Source of the DNA: JAKSSM01 sp045629065
GTDB lineage: Bacteria > Bacillota > Clostridia > Peptostreptococcales > Anaerovoracaceae
Direction of reading: 5' to 3'
Assembly: GCA_045629065.1 (NCBI GenBank)
Contig: JAZQQK010000050.1
Location: forward strand, 1 to 8,043
DNA length: 8,043 nt
Shown here piece by piece: positions 1-6,140 of the stretch (position 1 is the first letter of the stretch; the number at the start of each line of letters is the position of its first letter). Below the pieces are notes generated by a model. It was not told the DNA's origin. It saw nothing but the letters and a program-made list of their open reading frames with translations, and did no database searches. A program made the position numbers and the translations under genes.

Positions 1-1
1 C

Positions 2-259
2 GTTGATTGTGGTTACTGGCACTTGTGGCACTTCAATCCAGATGAAGAAGAAGCTGGCAAGAACGGCTTCCACTTGGACAGCAAAGAACCCAACTGGGCT
101 GACTTCCAGAAGTTCATCATGGGCGAAGTTCGTTACAACTCACTTATGATTAAGTTCCCAGAAAGAGCAGAACAACTCTTCACTAAGTCCGAAGCTGAAG
201 CTAAGGCTAAGTACGAATCACTCGTTGCTAGAAAAGCTTCAATGGACAAGAAGGACTAG
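2..259 (+). CDS. nifJ: Pyruvate:ferredoxin (flavodoxin) oxidoreductase, C-terminal fragment
   Basis: Only the last 85 codons lie in the window; the reading frame is open from base 2, so the gene begins upstream. The enzyme oxidises pyruvate and CoA to acetyl-CoA and CO2 and passes electrons to ferredoxin or flavodoxin in the cytoplasm of anaerobes. The visible part matches the extreme C-terminus of the single-chain family: a GYWHL start, a DSKEPNW motif, a GEVRYNSL motif, a KFPE segment, and a lysine/glutamate-rich helical end (SEAEAKAKYESL). The TPP, CoA and Fe-S cluster domains are outside the window, so activity cannot be judged. An internal TTG at 23 would give a shorter reading, but the conserved residues before it show this is not the start. 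The family is usually about 1,170 residues long. The gene converges on fic and ends at the hairpin-rich trailer. It is the likely source of reduced ferredoxin for the hydrogenase further along, which is an inference from function. Confidence 0.9.
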   Translation, partial: VDCGYWHLWHFNPDEEEAGKNGFHLDSKEPNWADFQKFIMGEVRYNSLMIKFPERAEQLFTKSEAEAKAKYESLVARKASMDKKD

Positions 260-281
260 TCCAAAGTTGACAATTTCTGAG

Positions 282-307
282 GTGTCTAGCAGTCACACTG
301 CTAACAC
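282..307 (+). other. Bulged hairpin just after the nifJ stop codon
   Basis: The arms GTGT plus TAGCAGT pair with ACTGCTA plus ACAC around a CAC loop. This gives 11 base pairs with one bulged C at 286. An A-rich stretch follows rather than a T-run, so it is not a typical intrinsic terminator. It may protect or process the 3' end of the nifJ mRNA. Pairing is seen directly; function is inferred. Confidence 0.5.
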
Positions 308-316
308 AAAATAAAA

Positions 317-334
317 TTTAAGTCTCAACTTAAA
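317..334. other. AT-rich inverted repeat in the nifJ trailer
   Basis: TTTAAGT and ACTTAAA form a perfect 7-bp inverted repeat around a 4-base loop (CTCA). The stem is AT-rich and weak as RNA. It lies between the bulged hairpin and the terminator. It could be a small RNA element or a DNA site; nothing here decides which. Confidence 0.35.
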
Positions 335-344
335 CATAATAAAG

Positions 345-374
345 AACCCGGTCTCGTAAGAGATCGGGTTTTTT
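345..374 (+). terminator. Rho-independent terminator of nifJ, possibly bidirectional
   Basis: The arms AACCCGGTCTC and GAGATCGGGTT form an 11-bp stem with one G-T wobble. The loop is GTAA, a GNRA-type tetraloop in RNA, and a T-run follows (369-374). On the opposite strand the stem is followed by TTCTTTATT, so it may also stop transcription of the converging fic gene, whose stop codon is about 60 bases away. No better terminator for fic was seen. Confidence 0.88.
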
Positions 375-436
375 GGTGTGTATAAAAGATGTCTCAAAGA
401 AAAAGCCTTGCGTGTATCTTCCTTATGAAAAAATTG

Positions 437-1516
437 CTACTTAAATATATATCTGCCTTTGCCGTAGCCCTGCGCTTTTGTGATAAGACCATTGTCGAAC
501 ATTTTCTTTATTAGCGCCGAAGCAGGGGTCTCGGTTATACCAAGGATTCTCGTAACATCCGAACGGCCAAATACGCTTTTCTGGCCGATTTCTCGCCTAA
601 TTCTTTCAATATTATTATATGTCTTTTGATAGAAGCCTAAGGCGAATATTGGCTCCTTAACTTCTATACCACGATTAAAGTCCACATGGAGTTCTTTGTT
701 GGATAAATCATTCGTGCCTTCCAGCAAAAGATTCTCAAGGAATAGTTTCAAATAATCCGTGGTTTCATGTATGCCTTTAAAAATATCGCTGTAGTTGGCC
801 CTGACCAGTGCATTCCTAAAATACCAGGCATTCTCCGCAAAGATATCGTTCGTTACATCGAATCCAAATGTTTTTAAATACTTGATCAGAAATACTGCAA
901 CTGTCCTTGTGTTGCCCTCACCAAAAGGATGAATTTGCCATAGGTCGGAAGTAAATCTCGCTAAATGGCTGATAATCTCATCCATAGATAAACCTTCGTA
1001 CTTGAAAGTTTTTTCCCTGTCAATATCATACTCCAGCATCTCTTTTAGCTCCAGAGAATTGCCGTAGCCAACACTCGCGCCATTAAGAACCCACTCCGCT
1101 TTTGTAATATTATAGTCTCTTATCTGACCCGCATGTTTATAAATGCCGCCGAATAATCGCTTATTAATCGATAAAATCTGTTGGGCTGAAAAAACAAAAC
1201 CTTCCTCCTGAATGAGCTCTGCGATTCTAAGGGAGACTAAATCAGCTTCGCTTTGGCGACTGCCTTCGAAAAATCCTCCTGCCGCAGATTCTCTGGTTGC
1301 TTTCTCTTCATAGTAAGATTTGATTAATTCTTCTGCTTCAGCGATATTTATTTCACCTTTGATATTTCTTTCAGCCGTATCAAGCAAATATTTTGAGACC
1401 TTCAAATTATCAACTTGCTGCAGGCCTGCCCCGGTTTTCCATGCATAGGACTTATACCTCTCGCTCGGCTCCTTAGATTGATAATATTTATCTAATATGC
1501 TGTTTTTGCTATTCAT
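437..1516 (-). CDS. Fic-family protein (probable AMP-transferase) with C-terminal winged-helix-like domain
   Basis: This encodes 359 residues. Fic enzymes usually transfer AMP from ATP to a hydroxyl on a target protein. The core motif HPFGEGNTR is intact at residues 196-204, with catalytic H196, metal-binding E200, and N202 and R204 for the phosphates. Upstream are the flap and dock segment around WVLNGASVGYG (142-152) and the conserved KHAGQIRDYN stretch. An N-terminal helical part (about 1-105) precedes the Fic fold. The C-terminus (about 314-359) looks like a winged helix: SDVTRILGITETPASALIKK, then NGLI and a GKGRYIF wing. That suggests DNA binding. The usual inhibitory motif (S/T)xxxE(G/N) is not clearly present; GGFFEG (80-85) is a degenerate candidate in the right region. 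An upstream TTG at 1525 is only two bases from the AAAGGAG site, so ATG 1516 (spacing 11) is preferred. No antitoxin gene is adjacent. The target is unknown. Confidence 0.88.
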   Translation of the reverse strand: MNSKNSILDKYYQSKEPSERYKSYAWKTGAGLQQVDNLKVSKYLLDTAERNIKGEINIAEAEELIKSYYEEKATRESAAGGFFEGSRQSEADLVSLRIAELIQEEGFVFSAQQILSINKRLFGGIYKHAGQIRDYNITKAEWVLNGASVGYGNSLELKEMLEYDIDREKTFKYEGLSMDEIISHLARFTSDLWQIHPFGEGNTRTVAVFLIKYLKTFGFDVTNDIFAENAWYFRNALVRANYSDIFKGIHETTDYLKLFLENLLLEGTNDLSNKELHVDFNRGIEVKEPIFALGFYQKTYNNIERIRREIGQKSVFGRSDVTRILGITETPASALIKKMFDNGLITKAQGYGKGRYIFK

Positions 1517-1527
1517 ATTGCGCAATT

Positions 1528-1534
1528 CTCCTTT
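1528..1534 (-). promoter_or_regulatory. Ribosome binding site of fic
   Basis: AAAGGAG on the minus strand lies 11 bases before ATG 1516 but only 2 bases before the alternative TTG 1525. It therefore favours the ATG start. Confidence 0.7.
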
Positions 1535-1545
1535 ATGTTTAGCAT

Positions 1546-1574
1546 ATTATACTATTTTTATGTGAAATATGCAA
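1546..1574 (-). promoter_or_regulatory. Probable sigma-A promoter of fic
   Basis: The minus strand carries a perfect TATAAT (-10, at 1551-1546) preceded after exactly 17 bases by TTGCAT (-35, at 1574-1569). The -35 matches the consensus at only three of six positions, so basal strength may be modest. Transcription would begin about 1538-1540, giving a leader of roughly 25 bases before ATG 1516. Confidence 0.65.
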
Positions 1575-1591
1575 GTAATATACTGTTTTTA
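1548..1591 (-). repeat. Direct repeat flanking the fic -35 box, candidate operator pair
   Basis: In fic orientation, TAAAAACAGTATA (1591-1579) and TAAAAATAGTATA (1560-1548) match at 12 of 13 positions. Their offset is 31 bases, about three helical turns. The downstream copy overlaps the -10 box and spacer; the upstream copy sits just before the -35 box. This layout suits a repressor, possibly the Fic protein itself through its C-terminal domain. The repeat is seen; the operator role is inferred. Confidence 0.45.
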
Positions 1592-1616
1592 CATAGTATT
1601 AAAATGCAATATAAAA

Positions 1617-1644
1617 GAGAATGGCCGGGCCTTCGACCATTCTC
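1617..1644 (-). terminator. Rho-independent terminator of the surface-protein gene
   Basis: On the minus strand GAGAATGGTC pairs with GGCCATTCTC (10 bp, one wobble) around an 8-base loop, followed by TTTTAT. It lies about 15 bases past the stop codon of the leucine-rich protein. The plus-strand side also has a T-rich flank (CCCTTTTCTTT), so it may act in both directions. It separates the surface-protein transcript from the fic promoter. Confidence 0.82.
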
Positions 1645-1659
1645 CCTTTTCTTTACTAA

Positions 1660-4206
1660 TTATCTAATTCTGCATGCGTATTTGCAGTCTTCTAAGGCTG
1701 TTTCTCCTATGAGGTTGCCGTCCGCATCATAAGCCTTTGCTACTACCTTGTAGAAATATCTCTTGCCCTTTACAGCTGATGTGTTCAGGTACCATGGTTC
1801 GTCCTTTCCTACGACCTTTGTGAGCTTGTAAGCGGAGTTGTCCGGAACTGTAAAGGATTCTGCTCTATAGAAGTCATACTTTACAGTGTAGCCCTTAGCC
1901 TTGAAATCTTTAACCTTTTCGCTGTCGGTAATAGTAACCTTGATGCCGCGAGCAGTGTTCTCGGATCTAGCAACAACCTTGTCCTCTATGACCGGTGTAA
2001 CCGGTGTGTCCTCTTGAGCCTTCTTTGCATCGATCTCTGCTTGAAGTGCGGCTGCCTGTGCCATTATTTCACGATACTTTTCTATATCAAAGGAAGGTAC
2101 TAAGTATTCAGGTGCTTCGCTCTCTCCGGCAATCGTCCATCCACTTGGAAGATAAGTTTTTAACATTTCCGCATCTGTGTCTGTTGCTTTATTAAGCACA
2201 CCTCCTGTTGTATCATTAAGCCAATTTTGGAAACAATTTGTCGCTGTTGTTAAGGCTAACATTGTTACTTCATGAAGCGAAGTACAACCTTTAAACATAT
2301 TTTGATAGCAAAAGCTTTCTAATGTTTCTGCTGGAAGTATTGGCGCTTGTGTCAAGCCTGTGCAGCCTTCGAACATGCCTGCATAACAAGAATATGTTAA
2401 TATTTCTGCTGGAAGCATTGGCGCTTGTGTCAAGCCTGTGCAGCCTTCGAACATGCTTTGATAACAATACATTGCTAATGTTTCTGCTGGAAGCACTGGC
2501 GCTTGTGTCAAGCCTGTACAGCCAGCGAACATGCCTGCATAACAATTTGTCGCTAATGTTGTTGATGGAAGTGTTGGCGCTTGTGTTAAGTCCGTACAGC
2601 CTTCGAACATGCTTTTATAACATGCGGCTTCTAATGTTACTACTGGAAGAATTGGTGCTTGTGAAATGCCTGTACAACCTTTAAACATACTTTGATAGCA
2701 AGAAGTTGCCAATGTTGTTGCTGGGAGTATTGGTGCTTGTGTCAAGCCTGTACAACCTTCAAACATTTCAATGTAGCAACCGGTTTTTAATGTTTCTGCC
2801 TGAAGTGTTGGTGCTTGTGTCAAACCTGTGCATCCTTTAAACATGCTTTGATAACAAAAGTCATTCAATATTGTTGCTGAGAGTATTGGCGCTTGTGAAA
2901 TACCTGTACAATCTTTAAACATACTTTGATAGCAAGAAGTTGCCAATGTTGTTGCTGGGAGTGTTGGCGCTTGCGTAAGTCCTGTGCATCCTTCGAACAT
3001 TCCAGAGTAGCAACTGTTTGATAATGTTTCTGCCTGAAGTTCTGGTGCTTGTGTAAGTCCTGTACAGCCTTTGAACATGCTTTGGTAACAATATGTTGCT
3101 AATGTTGTTGCTGGGAGTATTGGCGCTTGCGTAAGTCCTGTGCATCCTTCAAACATGCTTTGATAGCAATTGCTTGCTAATTTTGTTGCGGAAAGTGTTG
3201 GCGCTTGCGTAAGTCCTGTACAATTTTCAAACAAACGATAGAAGCAGTAGTGGTTTGTTAAAAGATCTGTTAATCCACAAGTTCTAATTAATGTAGTAAT
3301 ATCCCCACTAGCCTTTATTTTTCCTGCTATGTTAAAATGGTAATAGCTAGGGCTGCCATAGAATATCATCAGTGGTAATACTACTCCTAGGCTAACATTA
3401 TCCTCGCCTTTTGCTTTAAAATAAACGGTGTTTCCATTTTGCAATGTTATTTCGCTACCAACTACATAATCTATCCAATTTGAGCTTCTCTTTGGATTTG
3501 CTTCTGTTGTGTATACTAAAGATATATTATCTGGTGTTCCACTTGCAACAAGCGAAATCTTGGAGTTATCCTCTAAAGCAGTAAATGCGAGATACTCTGT
3601 TTCTTTAAGATTTTCAGCATATTCATTCCAATTAGTTGCACTGGCATATGTTGACTTATATCCGTTTTCTACATATAAATTCAGTTTTTCGCAATTTTCG
3701 AATGCTTTTTCCCCTAACGTCGCCGGTGTAAGCGAATTAATGATTACACAATTCAATTCATCACAGTTTTTAAATGCTTGAACCCCTATAGATGTAACGC
3801 TGGCTGGTATTATCACTTGCTTGAGTTCGTCACAACCATCAAACGCCTCTCGTCCAATCTTATTAACGCTTGATGGAATTGATACCACATTCACTCTTGT
3901 GAAACTGACAAATGAAAGCTCACCAATGGATGTAACACCATCTTCAATTACTACTTCTGTGATATAGGCTTTCTGATCATCCCATGGTCTATCTTCCATG
4001 CTGTTAAAGTTAGGCATATCGCCTGTTCCTGCAATTGTAAGTTTATAAGTAGGATGTTCTCCTAAAGTTCCATTTTCCATGAGTTCCCACGTTACTGCGC
4101 TACCTGGCAAAGTTCCACTTTCTGCAAAAGCTACGCCTGTTGCCATCGGTATCATGGTGAGTACCATTGTGAGAACTAGCAGTACGCTTAAAAATTTCTT
4201 TTTCAT
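1660..4206 (-). CDS. Secreted BspA-like leucine-rich repeat protein with cysteine-paired 26-residue tandem repeats
   Basis: This encodes 848 residues. Residues 1-28 are a Sec signal peptide: a KKK start, a hydrophobic core, and an AFA site before ES. Residues 29-200 resemble BspA-type proteins, with a VTWELMENGTL entry segment followed by LRR_5-like units (VTSIG, IPSSVNKIGREAF, IPASVTSIGVQAF). Residues about 204-310 form a beta-rich linker. Residues 321-657 are thirteen tandem units of consensus CYQSMFEGCTGLTQAPxLPA, each with cysteines at unit positions 1 and 9. A cap ending in LPSGWTIAG follows, then a short helical, charged linker (about 707-732). The C-terminal domain (about 741-848) is fibronectin-III-like (GIKVTIT, KGYTVKYDFYRA, KRYFYKVVAKAYD). 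No LPXTG motif, membrane anchor or lipobox is visible, so the protein may be released or held non-covalently. It probably has an adhesive or binding role, as for BspA relatives; the ligand is unknown. ATG 4206 is chosen over ATG 4224 because the GGAGGG site lies between them. Confidence 0.9.
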   Translation of the reverse strand: MKKKFLSVLLVLTMVLTMIPMATGVAFAESGTLPGSAVTWELMENGTLGEHPTYKLTIAGTGDMPNFNSMEDRPWDDQKAYITEVVIEDGVTSIGELSFVSFTRVNVVSIPSSVNKIGREAFDGCDELKQVIIPASVTSIGVQAFKNCDELNCVIINSLTPATLGEKAFENCEKLNLYVENGYKSTYASATNWNEYAENLKETEYLAFTALEDNSKISLVASGTPDNISLVYTTEANPKRSSNWIDYVVGSEITLQNGNTVYFKAKGEDNVSLGVVLPLMIFYGSPSYYHFNIAGKIKASGDITTLIRTCGLTDLLTNHYCFYRLFENCTGLTQAPTLSATKLASNCYQSMFEGCTGLTQAPILPATTLATYCYQSMFKGCTGLTQAPELQAETLSNSCYSGMFEGCTGLTQAPTLPATTLATSCYQSMFKDCTGISQAPILSATILNDFCYQSMFKGCTGLTQAPTLQAETLKTGCYIEMFEGCTGLTQAPILPATTLATSCYQSMFKGCTGISQAPILPVVTLEAACYKSMFEGCTDLTQAPTLPSTTLATNCYAGMFAGCTGLTQAPVLPAETLAMYCYQSMFEGCTGLTQAPMLPAEILTYSCYAGMFEGCTGLTQAPILPAETLESFCYQNMFKGCTSLHEVTMLALTTATNCFQNWLNDTTGGVLNKATDTDAEMLKTYLPSGWTIAGESEAPEYLVPSFDIEKYREIMAQAAALQAEIDAKKAQEDTPVTPVIEDKVVARSENTARGIKVTITDSEKVKDFKAKGYTVKYDFYRAESFTVPDNSAYKLTKVVGKDEPWYLNTSAVKGKRYFYKVVAKAYDADGNLIGETALEDCKYACRIR
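2236..3246 (-). repeat. Thirteen-unit tandem repeat array within the surface-protein gene
   Basis: Twelve units of exactly 78 bp (26 codons) fill 2311-3246, and a thirteenth degenerate unit of 75 bp covers 2236-2310. The period is kept without insertions or deletions over 936 bp. Most units share the core MFxGCTGLTQAP. Variation concentrates at unit positions 3-4, 17 and 19-26. The first unit (CFYRLFENC) and the last (CYQNMFKGC, with LHEVTML) are divergent and look like capping units. The MFxGCxxL core resembles bacterial surface 26-residue repeats (Liste_lipo_26 / DUF285-like); that family assignment is from memory. Confidence 0.93.
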
Positions 4207-4216
4207 GTTAAAATTT

Positions 4217-4222
4217 CCCTCC
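4217..4222 (-). promoter_or_regulatory. Ribosome binding site of the surface-protein gene
   Basis: GGAGGG on the minus strand lies 10 bases before ATG 4206. The longer reading from ATG 4224 would place this site inside the coding region with no good site of its own upstream, so 4206 is the likely start. Confidence 0.8.
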
Positions 4223-4256
4223 ATTTATATAAATTTATTTGTTTACTTAAATATAT

Positions 4257-4285
4257 ATTTTAACATATTTTTGTGCGATTCTCAA
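4257..4285 (-). promoter_or_regulatory. Sigma-A promoter of the surface-protein gene
   Basis: The minus strand has TTGAGA (-35, 4285-4280) and TAAAAT (-10, 4262-4257), each matching consensus at five of six positions, with a 17-base spacer. The leader would be about 45 bases long and is AT-rich. The promoter lies beyond the hydrogenase terminator, so this gene is its own transcription unit. Confidence 0.75.
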
Positions 4286-4345
4286 TAAAGGGCGCATATG
4301 TATACGCAACTCTGCCGAACTATTTATTCGCAAATCTTACAAAAG

Positions 4346-4374
4346 ACAAAGAACCCCTAGGCAGGGTTCTTTGT
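4346..4374 (-). terminator. Rho-independent terminator of the hydrogenase operon
   Basis: ACAAAGAACCC and GGGTTCTTTGT form a perfect 11-bp stem around a 7-base loop. On the minus strand a T-rich tail follows (CTTTTG). It lies about 36 bases after the hydrogenase stop codon and upstream of the next gene's promoter. Confidence 0.88.
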
Positions 4375-4409
4375 TCATTCTAAGGCTTATATAATTTCGA
4401 GGTTCATCA

Positions 4410-6140
4410 TTATTTCATATCTAAAGACCAACTCTCGAGATTTGTATGAAGAAGTTCATGTGATTTGTGGGAAAGTGGTTTTTCGAGGAACTCTTTATAT
4501 GCGAGCTGAACTGTGGAGTTCTCGTGTGAGAATCTAATGTCGTTAGCTTCGTCGAGTCCATATAAGCACTTACCACGCACTTCGGCTTTTTCCATGCCAT
4601 CTTCGAATGGCTGGCCGCCGCCGCCTACACAGCCACCTGGACAAGTCATGACTTCTACAAAGTCATACTCTACTTCTCCGCGGTTAACTGCATCTAATAA
4701 TTCACGTGCGTTAGCAAGACCAGTTACTACTGCAACCTTAAGTTCTGCTCCCGCAAGGTTGAATTTTGCTTCTCTCCAGCCCTTATAGCCGCGCACTTCT
4801 TTGAATGCGTCTGGAGCTGGGTTAGAACCTGTTACAAGGTAATATGCGCTACGAAGTGCTGCCTCCATAACACCGCCTGTAACGCCGAATATTACTGCTG
4901 CGCCTGTACCTTCACCAAAGATTCCGTCGTAAGGAGTATCGACTAAATCTTCAATCTTGATAGCGTCAGCCTTAATCATTCTGGCGAGTTCTCTAGTTGT
5001 TAATACAAGGTCTACATCATATCCGTGTCCCGCGTTATTAACCTCAGGCACCTGTCTTTCGTACTTCTTTGCTACGCAAGGCATAATGGAAACTGAGTAG
5101 ATATTGTCTGGATTTTCTCCAAGCTTCTCTGCGATGTATGTTTTTGCCATAGCGCCGAACATCTGCTGTGGAGATTTTGCTGTGGAGAGTTGCTTAACCA
5201 TGCTTGGATATTGAGTCTTCGCGAATCTTACCCAACCTGGGCAGCAAGATGTGAACATAGGCCACTTGTAGTCTTCTTTGTGAGCAAGTCTCTCTAAGAA
5301 TTCGGATCCTTCCTCCATGATAGTGAGGTCTGCTGTAAAGTTAGTGTCGAATACATAGTCGCAACCGAGTTTCTTTAGTGCGCAAACCAGCTGACCCATA
5401 GTTGCCTTGCTCTTTGCGATACCCATTTCGTCGGCCCATGCAGTTCTAACTGCTGGTGCAACCTGTACAACTACCTTCTTGTTAGGATCTGCAAGTGCAG
5501 CTAAAAGTTCGTTTCTATCATCTCTTGCTCTTAAGGCACCTACTGGGCAGTGTGTTACGCACTGACCGCAAAGTACGCAGTTCGAGTCTTCGAGTTTCTT
5601 GTTGCCCTTAACTCCGACAGTTGCTCTAAAGCCGGAACCGATGAGTTCCCAAACTCCGATTGACTGAATCTTTTCGCAAACCTGGATACAGCGCATACAC
5701 TTGATGCACTTGGAGTTATCTCTAACAAGTGGAAGACTAACGTCTGCCTTATACTTGTCAGCAATATTATCATAGCGGTTCTCGATGATACCGAGTGAGT
5801 TTGCTACTTTCTGGAGTGAACAATTACCTGAACGTACGCATGTAGCACAGTTTGAACGGTGGTCGGAAAGGATGAGTTCTACATTTAAGCGTCTGTTTTC
5901 ACGTACCTTAGGGCTGTTAGTGATAACCTCCATACCCTCTTCGCAAGCTGTGTTGCAAGCTGTAACTAATTTATCATGTCCTACAAGTTCAACTACGCAA
6001 ACTCTGCAAGCGCCGATTTCATTGATTTCTTTGAGATAGCAAAGGTGTGGGATTTCGATGCCTACCTTTTTGGCAGCATCCATAATAGTAGTACCTTCTT
6101 TAACGCTAATCTCTTGTCCGTTAATCTTAAGCTTTACCAT
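4410..6140 (-). CDS. hydA: [FeFe]-hydrogenase, large monomer type with four accessory Fe-S clusters
   Basis: This encodes 576 residues. The enzyme reversibly reduces protons to H2 with ferredoxin-type electrons in the cytoplasm. The order matches the clostridial CpI layout: a [2Fe-2S] domain (C34, C45, C48, C62), a His-ligated [4Fe-4S] site (H94, C98, C101, C107), two [4Fe-4S] motifs (C145/148/151/155 and C188/191/194/198), then the H-cluster domain. All three signatures are intact: TSCCPGW (C299 proton-transfer cysteine, C300 ligand), MPCVAKKYE (C355) and EVMTCPGGCVGGGGQP (C500, C504). The proton-path serine S319 in QLSTAKSP is also kept, so the enzyme should be active if maturases HydE, HydF and HydG exist elsewhere. 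An upstream reading to 6197 exists, but ATG 6140 has a strong Shine-Dalgarno site and begins the ferredoxin fold directly (MVKLKINGQEISV). The start overlaps the preceding gene by 7 bases, implying translational coupling and probably a complex. With a GltD-like neighbour it fits the glutamate-synthase-linked (A2) group. Confidence 0.96.
   Translation of the reverse strand: MVKLKINGQEISVKEGTTIMDAAKKVGIEIPHLCYLKEINEIGACRVCVVELVGHDKLVTACNTACEEGMEVITNSPKVRENRRLNVELILSDHRSNCATCVRSGNCSLQKVANSLGIIENRYDNIADKYKADVSLPLVRDNSKCIKCMRCIQVCEKIQSIGVWELIGSGFRATVGVKGNKKLEDSNCVLCGQCVTHCPVGALRARDDRNELLAALADPNKKVVVQVAPAVRTAWADEMGIAKSKATMGQLVCALKKLGCDYVFDTNFTADLTIMEEGSEFLERLAHKEDYKWPMFTSCCPGWVRFAKTQYPSMVKQLSTAKSPQQMFGAMAKTYIAEKLGENPDNIYSVSIMPCVAKKYERQVPEVNNAGHGYDVDLVLTTRELARMIKADAIKIEDLVDTPYDGIFGEGTGAAVIFGVTGGVMEAALRSAYYLVTGSNPAPDAFKEVRGYKGWREAKFNLAGAELKVAVVTGLANARELLDAVNRGEVEYDFVEVMTCPGGCVGGGGQPFEDGMEKAEVRGKCLYGLDEANDIRFSHENSTVQLAYKEFLEKPLSHKSHELLHTNLESWSLDMK

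Noticed and set aside
375..436. Separate terminator hairpin for fic
   Set aside because: Only a 5-bp pairing with a long loop was found (AAGAT with ATCTT). The shared bidirectional stem at 345-370 is the better candidate.
992..1009. TFKYEG (residues 170-175) in Fic, which formally fits (S/T)xxxE(G/N)
   Set aside because: It lies between the flap and the catalytic-motif helix, where the inhibitory helix is not expected, and looks like a chance match.
1535..1732. Small plus-strand open frame across the fic promoter and terminator region
   Set aside because: It has no ribosome binding site, runs through a promoter and a terminator stem, and overlaps the end of the surface-protein gene.
2291..2684. 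Open frames on both strands opposite or out of frame with the repeat array (for example 2322-2684 plus and 2291-2545 minus)
   Set aside because: They arise because the 78-bp unit is a multiple of three, so any frame free of stops in one unit stays open in all. They lack ribosome binding sites and give low-complexity products.
2236..3246. Regularly spaced repeats resembling a CRISPR array
   Set aside because: The whole 78-bp unit is similar, with no unique spacers. It is in frame and encodes a coherent protein repeat in a gene with a signal peptide.
4224..4224. Upstream ATG giving a 6-residue longer surface protein
   Set aside because: The GGAGGG site lies inside that extension and is correctly placed for ATG 4206; the extension would also precede the signal peptide's lysines without purpose.
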